DNA of 64,000 nt from contig NZ_JYOO01000007.1 of the NCBI RefSeq assembly GCF_000956595.1, forward strand, positions 62,001 through 126,000, read 5' to 3'. Source of the DNA: Priestia aryabhattai B8W22 (GTDB lineage Bacteria; Bacillota; Bacilli; Bacillales; Bacillaceae_H). This document shows positions 27,727 through 36,053 of the stretch, piece by piece. Below the pieces are notes generated by a model. The model saw only the letters and a list, made by a program, of their open reading frames with translations, did no database searches and was not told where the DNA came from. The translations under genes were made by a program, and so were the position numbers. Position 1 is the first letter of the stretch; each line of letters begins with the position of its first letter.

Positions 27727-27732
27727 TGCTTA

Positions 27733-28164
27733 TTATTTATTTTCTACTAGTTCTTTTTCGCCTGTCTCTACTTCCACGTCGCGCTGAGCGAATACTTTCT
27801 TGACTACGCTTAAAGCATTTAACACGCGAGGGAAACCTGTATATGGAATTAATTGAATGATGCTTTCCACAATTTCATTCGGCTCTAGTCCAGCTGTTAA
27901 ACCTGTGTTTAAATGCAGCTCAAGCTGAGGCTCTGTACCCTGAGTAACCAATGACGAAATGGTAACTAATGCTCGCTGCTTATTCGTTAAACCTGGTCGT
28001 GAATAAATGTCTCCATAGGCAAATTCAATAATATATTTCCCAACGTCAGGAGCTAGGTCTTTTAAGTCTTCCGTAATTTTTAAATGAGTCGAAATATCAT
28101 CGTTACTCGTTAACGTATATTCCATTAATTTATCTAAACCTTTTTGATAACTATCTTGTGCCAT
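27733..28164 (-). CDS. Carboxymuconolactone decarboxylase family protein
   Basis: A 143-residue helical CMD-family protein (core LTNKQRALVTISSLVTQG, then HLNTGLTAGLEPNEI and a hydrophobic helix pair). It has the Glu and His of the classical gamma-CMD fold but no cysteine at all, so it cannot act as an AhpD-type thiol reductant, unlike YurZ elsewhere in the window. Substrate unknown. It lies 136 nt downstream of a LysR gene in the same direction, which may control it. A GGAGG ribosome site precedes the ATG. Confidence 0.78.
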   Translation of the reverse strand: MAQDSYQKGLDKLMEYTLTSNDDISTHLKITEDLKDLAPDVGKYIIEFAYGDIYSRPGLTNKQRALVTISSLVTQGTEPQLELHLNTGLTAGLEPNEIVESIIQLIPYTGFPRVLNALSVVKKVFAQRDVEVETGEKELVENK

Positions 28165-28300
28165 GTAAAATCAGCCTCCGTGTTTTTTACTGACACCGCG
28201 CGGAATCAATGTTTGTTTTCTTGTATGTTTTCTACACTATCTACTTTAACGCACATTCTTTCTTTCGTAAAATACATATATTCAATACAACATATGCATT

Positions 28301-29194
28301 TTATCTATATAAAACAGAATGCTGTTCATTCATGTAGTGGAGGAATTGTTTAGAGGCATATGAAATATATTTATCTTTTTTAAAAATCAATCCTAAATCC
28401 CATGAAATTGAAGGATTAGTAATAGGAACTGCTTTTACGATAGCAGAATCCACTTTTGCTGCAATGGACTGTGGAAAGATAGATACACCTAAGTTTTCCG
28501 CAATCATCTCACCAATAAAATCCCATTGAGAGCTCTCGTAAGCTACGTTAGGTTCAAACCCGGCTTGTTGACACGCCTGAATAAGCCGGTCGCGAAGCGT
28601 AAAATCTTCATTAAATAAAATAAATTTCTCTTGAGCTAGTTCATTAATTTCCACATGAGTTTTAGAGGCCAAAGGATGAGAATGGTGAACATATAAAAGC
28701 ATCTTTTCAGAGATAAAAGGATTAATATCAAAAAGATGTTCATTTACCGGAAGCACCGCTACACCTAAGTCTGACTCTCCTTTTTCTACTGCTTTTTGAA
28801 CACGATTGGCTCCGTATTCAATAAGTTTAATTGTGATATCTGGATAGAGCTGCTGAAACCCTTTAATAATCTTTGGAAAGAACAGTACTCCAATCAATGG
28901 AGGAATTCCAATTTTAATCATCCCTTTTTTCAAATTCATCACATCATATAAATAAGTCGATAGCTCATCAATTGATGCCATAACTTTTTGTCCTTGCGCA
29001 TACACAACTTCCCCGGCATCCGTTAAATCAATCTGTCTTGCGGATCGATCAATTAATTCTACTTCCAATTCTTCTTCTAAGTTTTTCACCATTTTGCTCA
29101 AGGTCGGCTGTGAAATATGAAGACTTTGAGATGCTTTAGTAAAGCTCCTTAATTTAGCGACTTCTAAAAAATAATTAAGCTGACGAACATCCAT
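28301..29194 (-). CDS. LysR-family transcriptional regulator
   Basis: A 297-residue LysR regulator. The winged helix-turn-helix is residues 1-60 (RSFTKASQSLHISQPTLSKM), followed by a two-lobed co-inducer domain. The sequence resembles the CidR/YwbI branch, but the target cannot be read from sequence alone. A TAGGAGGAG site precedes the ATG. Neighbours in the same direction are the CMD-family gene downstream and an azoreductase upstream; either could be under its control. Confidence 0.82.
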   Translation of the reverse strand: MDVRQLNYFLEVAKLRSFTKASQSLHISQPTLSKMVKNLEEELEVELIDRSARQIDLTDAGEVVYAQGQKVMASIDELSTYLYDVMNLKKGMIKIGIPPLIGVLFFPKIIKGFQQLYPDITIKLIEYGANRVQKAVEKGESDLGVAVLPVNEHLFDINPFISEKMLLYVHHSHPLASKTHVEINELAQEKFILFNEDFTLRDRLIQACQQAGFEPNVAYESSQWDFIGEMIAENLGVSIFPQSIAAKVDSAIVKAVPITNPSISWDLGLIFKKDKYISYASKQFLHYMNEQHSVLYR

Positions 29195-29273
29195 CTCTGC
29201 TCCTCCTATAGATAAAGCGAATATCTTTTATCTTATTTATTCATTTTACCTATTAATTTTTAAGATATACAGC

Positions 29274-29302
29274 AAAAAATCCGAACGATTCATCGTTCGG
29301 AT
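29274..29302 (-). terminator. Intrinsic terminator after the azoreductase gene
   Basis: ATCCGAACGA, TTCA loop, TCGTTCGGAT with TTTTTT following on the minus strand. Confidence 0.85.
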
Positions 29303-29351
29303 ATACCTTCACCTAAAATACTTCTGTCTCGTCTTCTTTTACTACTATTAT

Positions 29352-29978
29352 TTAAAATGTTTTAGCTGCTTGTGCTGCTTGCTTTAAGCCACTTTCAATA
29401 ATTTCTTGAGCACGCTCTGGAAACTGATTGTGTCCTTCAATAATAATAGAGTTCACATCCGTGACCCCGAAAAATTGAAGTACGCTGCTGACATATTTAA
29501 CGGCCATTTCGACCGCAGCTGCTGGACCTTCTGAATACACTCCGCCTCGCGCGTTTAATAACATCACTTTTTTATCGCCTAGTAATCCCACAGGGCCTTC
29601 TGGCGTATACTTAAACGTTTTGCCTGCTTGATTTAAATAATCAAAGTACGTATGAAGCACGGCCGGCACGGTAAAATTCCAAAGCGGAAAGGCAATGACA
29701 ATTTTATCAGCTTTCACAAATTGTTCTAGGTAACGATTAGCAATTTCTGCTGCTTTGTTTTCCGCTGCCGTCACTTCTAGCCCTCTTGCTAATTTAAACT
29801 GACCGTTTATCATGTCAGCACCTAAATAAGGAAGTTCTTCTTTGAACAAATTCAGCTCTATTATTTCTTCACCTTGGTGCGATTGTTGATAGCTTTCTAA
29901 AAACGCATCATATAATTTTACGCTGACCGCTTCACTTGCCGATCTGTCATTTGCTTTTATAAAAAGAGTATAACTCAT
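29352..29978 (-). CDS. azoR: FMN-dependent NADH-azoreductase
   Basis: A 208-residue flavodoxin-fold quinone/azo reductase. Family marks are FPLWNFTVPAVLHTYFDYL near residue 100 and LLNARGGVYSEG near 142, which bind FMN. These dimeric enzymes reduce quinones and azo compounds by two electrons with NADH and protect against thiol-reactive stress. It has a GGAGG ribosome site and its own terminator. In B. subtilis AzoR1 and AzoR2 are controlled by YodB and MhqR; I see no clear operator here. Confidence 0.85.
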   Translation of the reverse strand: MSYTLFIKANDRSASEAVSVKLYDAFLESYQQSHQGEEIIELNLFKEELPYLGADMINGQFKLARGLEVTAAENKAAEIANRYLEQFVKADKIVIAFPLWNFTVPAVLHTYFDYLNQAGKTFKYTPEGPVGLLGDKKVMLLNARGGVYSEGPAAAVEMAVKYVSSVLQFFGVTDVNSIIIEGHNQFPERAQEIIESGLKQAAQAAKTF

Positions 29979-30100
29979 ACTAAAACCTCCACTGATTGTT
30001 GATACTCTTATTTTATTCGCTTTGTCCTTGCGTTTCGAACGACTTTATAATGAAATACTTTCATACTTTAGTCTGAGAAAAATCAGCATCATAATCACAC

Positions 30101-30125
30101 AAAAGCCGCCTAATGGCGGCTTTTT
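30101..30125 (-). terminator. Intrinsic terminator of the two-component system
   Basis: AAAAAGCCGCC, ATTA loop, GGCGGCTTTT on the minus strand. It overlaps the last base of the kinase stop codon. Confidence 0.88.
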
Positions 30126-31480
30126 CAGTTTATAGATGAAACGGGAAGATGAATCACAACTTCCGTCCCTTGTTCTTCTTCGCTTTTAATAAAAATCTCG
30201 CCTTTATGCTGACGAACAATAGTTTGCGCAATCGATAGTCCAAGCCCCGTTCCTCCCGTGGCTCTGCTTCTAGCTTTATCAACTCGATAGAAGCGTTCAA
30301 AAATATGTGCAAGATCTTCTTTTGGAATGCCGATTCCATAGTCTTTTACTTTGATAATGACATCTTCCTGCTTTTTTTCAACGGTCACTTCGATTTTATC
30401 CGTACTGTATTTAATTGCATTATCAAGCAAAATAATCAACACTTGCTTCATTTTTAGTTCATCCACTTCAATCATAATGGGCGTTTGATCATAGTGAAGA
30501 ACTAATTCTCTTTTGTATACCTGCTGCAGCTGCTTAACGATTTGTTCAAAAATAAGAACAAGATCTGTTTGCTTCATATCAAGCGTTTGTTCTTTTTCCA
30601 CACTTGCCAGATCAAGCAGCGTTTCAATCATTTTTTGCATTTTGGTTGCTTCTGCATAGATGGTGTCGATCGCATCGAGCGTAATTTCTTCATTTTTAAT
30701 CCCTCTTCTTCTTAATAAATTAGAATAACTGCGAATAACGGTTAGAGGGGTTTTTAATTCGTGAGAAGCGTCGGAAACAAACTGGTTTTGCTTTTCAATA
30801 TTTTCTCGCAAGCGGTCAATCATATGATTAAAAGTAACGGTCATACCCTGCAGTTCATCTCTCGTTTCCGTTTGAATGAGGACTTTTTTAGGAACACCGC
30901 TCTCTTCGATCTCTTTCATCGTTGTGACCATATTTTTAATAGGATGCATAATGACGCGTGATAACCATCTTCCTCCTAAAAGAGACAGTAAAATGGACAC
31001 AAGCGAACAAAAAATCAAAATTGATAGCAAAATATCTTTACGGGTTTCAAAACCAGTCAGGAGCTCACCAATCTCAAGCGTTTCAACGACTTGATTATTG
31101 ACTTTGACAGGCATGCGAATAACCAATACTTGCTTTTCTCTAATTTTGCGAAGCTTCACCTTTTTTTTCTTTGAAAACTCGGGCTTAATTTTCACCAGAT
31201 GAGGATCATTTGATACCTGGTTAATGACGGTAGAATTTTCTGAGACTGTTCGGATAAATGAATGGTTGGTCAAATAAAATTTTAGTAACTCCGGCGAGAG
31301 CTCCACGGAATGATCTTGCTGACCTTTTTGAATAATCTCGCGTGCTTTTTCGAATAAAATGTCCTGTTCCATATTCACCGTAGATTTAGTAAAGGAGAAA
31401 AAAACAACGATGTTCATGATTAATAAAATAACCACTAGCCATGCTGTTGTCAGCAAATTAATCTTCGTCGTGATCTTCAT
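30125..31480 (-). CDS. Sensor histidine kinase (ArlS/YkoH-like)
   Basis: A 451-residue membrane kinase. TM1 is residues ~12-30, an extracellular domain of ~115 residues carries a basic stretch (KKKKVKLRKIREK), TM2 is ~148-167, then HAMP, the dimerisation helix with the phospho-accepting histidine in SDASHELKTPLTVIRSY, and an HATPase domain (N box LLDNAIKYST, G boxes KDYGIGIP and GTGLGLSI). The start overlaps the regulator gene by 23 nt. It resembles ArlS and B. subtilis YkoH; the stimulus is unknown. Confidence 0.85.
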   Translation of the reverse strand: MKITTKINLLTTAWLVVILLIMNIVVFFSFTKSTVNMEQDILFEKAREIIQKGQQDHSVELSPELLKFYLTNHSFIRTVSENSTVINQVSNDPHLVKIKPEFSKKKKVKLRKIREKQVLVIRMPVKVNNQVVETLEIGELLTGFETRKDILLSILIFCSLVSILLSLLGGRWLSRVIMHPIKNMVTTMKEIEESGVPKKVLIQTETRDELQGMTVTFNHMIDRLRENIEKQNQFVSDASHELKTPLTVIRSYSNLLRRRGIKNEEITLDAIDTIYAEATKMQKMIETLLDLASVEKEQTLDMKQTDLVLIFEQIVKQLQQVYKRELVLHYDQTPIMIEVDELKMKQVLIILLDNAIKYSTDKIEVTVEKKQEDVIIKVKDYGIGIPKEDLAHIFERFYRVDKARSRATGGTGLGLSIAQTIVRQHKGEIFIKSEEEQGTEVVIHLPVSSIN

Positions 31481-32183
31481 GTTTCTCCTCTTTCATCATA
31501 TATCCTACGCCCCGCACCGTATGAATGAGAGAAGTAGAAAAACCTTCATCTACTTTTTTTCTTAAGTGGCGAATATACACATCAATTACGTTGGTTTCTC
31601 CTTCATATTCATAGCCCCAAACGTTTGTGAGAATTCCTTCTCTTGTGACAATTTTATTTTTATTGGTAAGCAAATACACGACTAAATCATACTCTTTCGG
31701 TGTCAACGTAATGGATTCATTGTTTCTTAGGACTTCCCGTGTTTCAAGATTAATGGTCAAATCACTGATCGTTAAGAGCTCTGCTTCAGCTTCTTTCGTT
31801 CCTGATGCTTCTACGAGCGAACGATAGCGAATACAAGAGCGAACTCGCGCTAACAGCTCTTCAATTTCAAACGGTTTTGTCACATAATCATTAGCCCCTT
31901 GGTCTAATCCCATTACCTTATCTAGCGTCGTATTTCGGGCAGTTAATAAAATAACTGGGGTAAATACTTCCGCTTTCCGAAGTCTTCTTAACACCTCAAT
32001 ACCGCTCAGACTTGGAAGCATCACGTCGAGTAAAATGAGGTCATATTGAGAGGATATTGCCGTCTCTAACCCCGCTTTCCCGTCGTACTCAATATCTACT
32101 TCATAATCTTCAAATTCCAATTCAATCTTTAACACTTTCGCAATTTGCGCTTCATCTTCCACAATTAAAATTTTCTCTTTCAT
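31458..32183 (-). CDS. OmpR-family response regulator (ArlR/YkoG-like)
   Basis: A 241-residue response regulator: receiver domain with the phosphorylated aspartate D53 in LILLDVMLP, the acidic pair ED near residue 9-10, and a lysine in VTKPF; a winged-helix DNA-binding domain follows (LTPKEYDLVVYLL, VDVYIRHLRKK-like IDVYIRHLRKK). I start at ATG 32183, which has GAGAGGTG six bases upstream; a GTG at 32192 overlaps that site. It is first in a two-gene operon with the kinase. Confidence 0.88.
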   Translation of the reverse strand: MKEKILIVEDEAQIAKVLKIELEFEDYEVDIEYDGKAGLETAISSQYDLILLDVMLPSLSGIEVLRRLRKAEVFTPVILLTARNTTLDKVMGLDQGANDYVTKPFEIEELLARVRSCIRYRSLVEASGTKEAEAELLTISDLTINLETREVLRNNESITLTPKEYDLVVYLLTNKNKIVTREGILTNVWGYEYEGETNVIDVYIRHLRKKVDEGFSTSLIHTVRGVGYMMKEEKHEDHDED

Positions 32184-32230
32184 ATTATGCACCTCTCACC
32201 ACGTGTCTTAAGTGAAAGAATAGCTTCTTT

Positions 32231-32277
32231 AGATAAAAAAACAACACCTTTTTCAAAAGATGTTTGTTTTTTTATCT
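32231..32277 (-). terminator. Hairpin terminator after the glycosyltransferase gene
   Basis: AGATAAAAAAACA and its complement form the outer stem of a long AT-rich inverted repeat with a 10-nt inner part; T-runs are present on both strands. It separates the glycosyltransferase gene from the two-component system. Confidence 0.7.
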
Positions 32278-32341
32278 AAACCCTACTTTTTCAACATACT
32301 TGTTCTTTAGCTTATCCTTATTGTTTGTAAACATGAATGTT

Positions 32342-33469
32342 TTACGCATGAAGACCAATCGTTTGCTTTTCACCTAGAATCCAATTGACTACTGCTAAAA
32401 GTTCTTCAGGCGTTTGTGCTTCGATTTCTTTATGGTAAGCAGCAATCGCGTTATATAATGTGCTCATTTTATCAGCATCCTGCAGCACTGTCTGCAACTG
32501 GTTTTCTAAGGATTGATCCGCCTTTAGTTCTTGAACTAAGTTTCGTTCTGTTAAATAGCGTAAATTCACTTCTTCTTGACCTGGTAAAGCGGAGTGAACA
32601 AAAATTGGTAAACTCTTACGAAGAGCTTCACTAACCGTGATACCACCTGGCTTTGTTACAATAGCATCCACTCGTTCATACAGTTCATTCATTTCTGTAC
32701 GTGATGAAATGTACGGAATTGGTGTAACGTGCTGTAGTTCCCACCCTTTGATTTCTTCATATAACTTTTGATTTTTGCCGCATAAGACAAAGTAATGAAA
32801 ATGGTGCGCGTCTTTTAAATCATTGTAGAAATCCATAATATTGCCTAAGCCGCTGCTGCCTCCAGCAATTAAAATATTTCCGTTACCATGATGCTTAACA
32901 GTTCTTGTTCTTGTTATTTCTTCATGTATCGGTATCCCTGTAACCATCATATTTTGAAGTGGAATTTCACTTTGAGCACGAAGCCCTCTTTTTACTTCTT
33001 CACTAGGAAGAAAGTGAAAGTCAATCTCTTCTTTTCCCCATAAATTATTAATAAAGAAATCCGTGTAGACATTTATAATAGGAACATTGCACTTGCCTTT
33101 TGCTTTTAATTGGCTGAGCAAATAAGAAGGAAATCCATGTGTGCATATAATTAAATCCGGATTTTCTTCTTTAACTAAGTGCTCCATTTTTTTTGCGAAT
33201 ACGTGATGATACCATTTGAATGAATGAACAGGCGGTTCATAAAAGAGATGTTTGTATGCCATATTATACGTTTCTGGAGCATAACGAATCCATTTCAAAT
33301 ACGTGCCTGTGACCACTTTTTCTAATAGTTCGTTTGTATAACTTAATAAATCTATTTTTTTATAACAAATATTTGTTGTTCTTCTTTCCAATATATCCAT
33401 TAACGCCTCTGCCACTTGATGATGGCCAGAAGGCATTTTTAGAAGAGGTAAAAATAAAACTTTTTTCAA
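32342..33469 (-). CDS. Glycosyltransferase, MGDG-synthase/UgtP-like (GT28)
   Basis: A 375-residue GT-B fold transferase. The N-lobe glycine-loop region reads PLLKMPSGHHQVAEALMD, as in diacylglycerol glucosyl/galactosyltransferases; the C-lobe nucleotide-sugar site is IVTKPGGITVSEALRKSLP. It probably adds sugar to a membrane lipid or similar acceptor; it resembles B. subtilis YkoN more than UgtP. The ATG at 33478 directly abuts the AGGAG site, so the TTG at 33469 (9 nt spacing) is the better start. The gene stands alone. Confidence 0.75.
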   Translation of the reverse strand: MKKVLFLPLLKMPSGHHQVAEALMDILERRTTNICYKKIDLLSYTNELLEKVVTGTYLKWIRYAPETYNMAYKHLFYEPPVHSFKWYHHVFAKKMEHLVKEENPDLIICTHGFPSYLLSQLKAKGKCNVPIINVYTDFFINNLWGKEEIDFHFLPSEEVKRGLRAQSEIPLQNMMVTGIPIHEEITRTRTVKHHGNGNILIAGGSSGLGNIMDFYNDLKDAHHFHYFVLCGKNQKLYEEIKGWELQHVTPIPYISSRTEMNELYERVDAIVTKPGGITVSEALRKSLPIFVHSALPGQEEVNLRYLTERNLVQELKADQSLENQLQTVLQDADKMSTLYNAIAAYHKEIEAQTPEELLAVVNWILGEKQTIGLHA

Positions 33470-33632
33470 CTGTTTCATCTCCTGTTCTAAAAGCAGTTTC
33501 TTCCTCTCTTTTTTTATATCATTAAATCCCCTTGAATTTCGGATTTTAATTGATTTTTAATGTGAAATTCATTGTTTTTTTAGAGTGTCAATCTAAACTA
33601 AGAGTGAAAAGTACTGCATAAGGAGAAAACAA

Positions 33633-34259
33633 ATGAACCTTAATTACGAAGTATTTCAATGGATTAACTCATTTGCTGGTAAATCCAGCGCAATGGATTC
33701 TGTAATGGTTATGATTACGAATAGCGTTCCTTATTTTATAATGGCTTGTTTGCTTTTGCTTTGGTTTAGCGGAAAAACAGAAAGAACAATTTATCACCGT
33801 TATACGGCTTTATACATGTTGTTTACAATTGTACTTTCTCTATGTATCAATGAAGTCATTCACCTGGTGTATTACCACCCGCGTCCGTTTGTGACTCATC
33901 ATGTTCATAAGCTGATTCCGCATCCGGCTAATTCATCTTTTGTCAGTGATCATTCGATTTTAGTCTTTTCTGCTGCTTGGATCATGTGGTTACGAAAAAA
34001 CAAATGGAGAAGCGTCATTTTTATATGGGCTGTCATCTCGGGCCTTTCACGCATTTACGTAGGTGTCCACTATCCAGCAGATGTACTTGGAGGCATGGTA
34101 ATTGCGGGAGCTATCAGCTGCTTTGTTATCTATCTTTCAGATAAAACAGCTCCTCTTATCCAGCGATTATTCTGGATTCACGATGTGATTATCAAGCGTA
34201 TTCCCTTTCTGTCTCCTTATACGCATGAACAAATCAGTAAAAAAAATCATTCAGCTTAA
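33633..34259 (+). CDS. PAP2-family phosphatase (BcrC/undecaprenyl-diphosphatase-like)
   Basis: A 208-residue membrane protein with about five or six helices. The three phosphatase motifs are present: YYHPRPF, SFVSDHSI and SRIYVGVHYPADVLGG, with the catalytic His in the last. Motif 2 has Val where the usual reading is PS(G/D)H. It is like BcrC, which recycles undecaprenyl pyrophosphate for cell-wall synthesis and gives bacitracin tolerance; a role in lipid phosphate turnover is also possible. A clear AAGGAG site precedes the ATG and a strong terminator follows. Confidence 0.82.
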   Translation: MNLNYEVFQWINSFAGKSSAMDSVMVMITNSVPYFIMACLLLLWFSGKTERTIYHRYTALYMLFTIVLSLCINEVIHLVYYHPRPFVTHHVHKLIPHPANSSFVSDHSILVFSAAWIMWLRKNKWRSVIFIWAVISGLSRIYVGVHYPADVLGGMVIAGAISCFVIYLSDKTAPLIQRLFWIHDVIIKRIPFLSPYTHEQISKKNHSA

Positions 34260-34291
34260 AAAGCTGAGAAAAAAATAGTTTAGCTGAAGTG

Positions 34292-34338
34292 AAAAACGAA
34301 CCACTAATCAAACTGTTTGATTAGTGGTTCGTTTTTTT
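34292..34338 (+). terminator. Strong intrinsic terminator after the PAP2 gene
   Basis: A 20-bp AT-containing stem (CGAACCACTAATCAAA with its complement, plus A/T base pairs) with an ACTG loop and eight T. Confidence 0.9.
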
Positions 34339-34380
34339 TGTTACGGTGAACGTAGATTTTATCTGTTTCGTTCCTTCCAG

Positions 34381-34457
34381 CAGTTGATTGGAGCGCAAGC
34401 AACGAGGAGGCTCACCGGCCGCTCGCAGAAAGCGGAGCCTTGCACGGAAATCAACTG
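34381..34457. repeat. Short intergenic repeat element bounded by inverted ends
   Basis: A 77-bp GC-rich block in an AT-rich gap. It starts CAGTTGATTGGAGCG and ends GCACGGAAATCAACTG, so its ends (CAGTTGATT / AATCAACTG) are exact inverted repeats. The internal GAGGAGGCTCACCG and GAAAGCGGAG pieces match, from memory, a family of ~120-150 bp dispersed repeats in B. megaterium and relatives; the copy here seems shortened in the middle. No gene content; function unknown. Confidence 0.65.
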
Positions 34458-34575
34458 ATGTGCCACAAGCGGTCCATACGGGCTCATTTATCCCATATGT
34501 TCGTCTTTACATTGAATTGATTTCGTTATGTCTCAATCTCTCTTTATTATTTGTAAAAAAAGAGCGTTCACTTTC

Positions 34576-34604
34576 TTGACTTTCACTTTTATTTATTTTA
34601 TATT
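34576..34604 (+). promoter_or_regulatory. Promoter of the MarR-nitroreductase pair
   Basis: TTGACT (34576-34581), 17-nt spacer, TATATT (34599-34604); transcription would start near 34611, inside the operator repeats. Confidence 0.78.
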
Positions 34605-34606
34605 AG

Positions 34607-34633
34607 TTGATGTATCAAACATTGATGTATCAA
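34607..34633. promoter_or_regulatory. Tandem palindromic operators for the MarR regulator
   Basis: TTGATGTATCAA occurs twice (34607-34618 and 34622-34633), 15 bp apart start to start, covering the predicted start site. A related half site (TTCATCAA) follows at 34640. This is the layout of an autoregulated MarR gene. Confidence 0.75.
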
Positions 34634-34678
34634 TTAATATTCATCAATAAATATTATAGAAAAAAGGGAGCGACTTTC

Positions 34679-35116
34679 TTGTCACATTCATGTTCTGAAA
34701 AAGCAAATGTTCTGTATGCTCTGCAAGAAGTTAATAAACAAATTAATCAAAAGTTTGAGCATTGTACCGGTGTTAGCCAATCACGTCTTGATATTTTACA
34801 TCAGCTTTATGAAACAGGTGAAATGAGTCAAAAGGCGCTTCAACAGCAAGTAAACATTGACAATGCTGCAATTACAAGGCATTTAAAGCAGCTCGAAGAA
34901 AGAGATGTTGTATCACGCCGTAAAAATCCTGATGACAACCGCGTAACATTTGTAAAGCTTACGAAAAGCGGACATGAAAAAATCGGTGCATTTCGAAACG
35001 AAAAAGCTCGCTTTATTGATGAAGCATTTAAAGATTTCAGCGAAGAAGAACAGCTGCTGCTTTCAAAAATGCTTGAGCGTTTAAAAGTAAACATTTCGGC
35101 CATTGAACGGTCATAA
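34679..35116 (+). CDS. MarR-family regulator (YdgJ-like)
   Basis: A 145-residue winged-helix regulator: recognition helix region NIDNAAITRHLKQLEERDVV and wing SRRKNPDDNRVTFVKLT. Two cysteines sit in the N-terminal dimer helices (C5 and C28), so thiol-based redox sensing as in OhrR/YodB is possible. I start at TTG 34679 (GGGAG, 8 nt upstream); the frame is open further up but that part lies over the promoter and operators. It precedes the nitroreductase by 28 nt, matching ydgJ-ydgI of B. subtilis. Confidence 0.82.
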   Translation: MSHSCSEKANVLYALQEVNKQINQKFEHCTGVSQSRLDILHQLYETGEMSQKALQQQVNIDNAAITRHLKQLEERDVVSRRKNPDDNRVTFVKLTKSGHEKIGAFRNEKARFIDEAFKDFSEEEQLLLSKMLERLKVNISAIERS

Positions 35117-35143
35117 CATTTTTAACATAAAGGAGAGTTCATC

Positions 35144-35785
35144 ATGACACAAACAAAAACACTAAACAATGATTTCCAAGATATTATTACAGGGCGCAGA
35201 TCTATTCGTTATTACGATCCATCTGTCAAAATCAGCCGTGAAGAAATGAAAGAAATTTTAACAGAAGCGACGCTAGCTCCATCTTCTGTTAATGCACAGC
35301 CTTGGCGCTTTCTAGTAATTGATAGCCCTGAAGGAAAAGCAACATTAGCTCCGCTTGCTAAATTTAATCAATCACAAGTAGAAACATCAGCAGCTGTTAT
35401 TGCGATATTCGGCGATTTAAAAAGTGAAGAAAATTTAGATGAAATTTACGATAAAGCTGTTGAACTAGGCTATATGCCACAAGAAATTAGAGACATGCAA
35501 ATTCCTAAAATCAAAGCGCACTACGCAGCTGCTTCTGAAGAATTAAATAAAGAAACAGTATTAATTGACGGCGGTTTAGTATCTATGCAGTTAATGCTAG
35601 CTGCACGTGCTCACGGTTACGATACAAATGCTATCGGCGGTTATGAAAAAGACCAAATTGCTGAAGCATTCGGTTTAGACAAAGAGCGCTATGCACCGGT
35701 TATGTTGCTTTCAATCGGCAAAGCAGCAAATAGCGGTTACCCGTCTGTACGTTTACCAATCGAAAAAGTAGCTCAATTTAGATAA
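35144..35785 (+). CDS. ydgI: Nitroreductase-family protein YdgI
   Basis: A 213-residue FMN-dependent NAD(P)H oxidoreductase of the nitroreductase fold. The FMN-binding GRRSIRYYDP is at residues ~17-26, and TLAPSSVNAQPWRFLVI near 46 and the GGYEKDQIAEAFGL region near 165 are close to B. subtilis YdgI. Physiological substrate not known; quinones, nitro compounds or flavins are likely. It shares a transcript with the MarR gene (AAGGAG site, 28-nt gap) and ends at a strong terminator. Confidence 0.87.
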   Translation: MTQTKTLNNDFQDIITGRRSIRYYDPSVKISREEMKEILTEATLAPSSVNAQPWRFLVIDSPEGKATLAPLAKFNQSQVETSAAVIAIFGDLKSEENLDEIYDKAVELGYMPQEIRDMQIPKIKAHYAAASEELNKETVLIDGGLVSMQLMLAARAHGYDTNAIGGYEKDQIAEAFGLDKERYAPVMLLSIGKAANSGYPSVRLPIEKVAQFR

Positions 35786-35786
35786 T

Positions 35787-35820
35787 AAAAAAAGGTGCTG
35801 TGTATTCAGCACCTTTTTTA
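35787..35820. terminator. Bidirectional terminator between ydgI and the molybdenum cofactor operon
   Basis: AAAAAAAGGTGCTG, TGTATT loop, CAGCACCTTTTTT; it serves ydgI and overlaps the stop codon of the convergent moaD. Confidence 0.9.
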
Positions 35821-36051
35821 CCCTCCACTAACGGGCGGAATAAATGCAACGGTATCTCCCGCTCCAATGGTTTCTTCATCTGTTACAAACTCTTCGTTGA
35901 CTGCTGTCATCGTTTGATTCAGAGAGGATAGCTTATATGTTTTTTGCACATATTCCTTTAATTCCTTCACTGTTATATCTTGCTTATCAACTGTTACTTG
36001 TTCCACTCCAGCCTCTTCACGTATAGCAGCGAAAAATAAGACGTTAATCAT
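35818..36051 (-). CDS. moaD: Molybdopterin synthase small subunit MoaD
   Basis: A 77-residue ubiquitin-like sulfur carrier. The C-terminus is PPVSGG, the double-glycine tail that MoeB adenylates and that then carries the thiocarboxylate. With MoaE it converts cyclic pyranopterin monophosphate to molybdopterin. It lies two bases after moaE and ends the operon moeB-moeA-mobB-moaE-moaD. AAAGGAG precedes the ATG. Confidence 0.93.
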   Translation of the reverse strand: MINVLFFAAIREEAGVEQVTVDKQDITVKELKEYVQKTYKLSSLNQTMTAVNEEFVTDEETIGAGDTVAFIPPVSGG

Positions 36052-36053
36052 TT

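Noticed and set aside
28165-28300. Possible LysR binding site between the LysR and CMD genes
   Set aside because: No T-N11-A palindrome that stands out from the AT-rich background.
30154-30339. Second minus-strand frame inside the histidine kinase
   Set aside because: Out-of-frame shadow over the conserved HATPase motifs.
34388-34579. Open reading frame of 63 codons in the gap before the MarR gene
   Set aside because: Most of its first half lies within the GC-rich repeat, it has no convincing ribosome site of its own, and it ends just at the MarR promoter.
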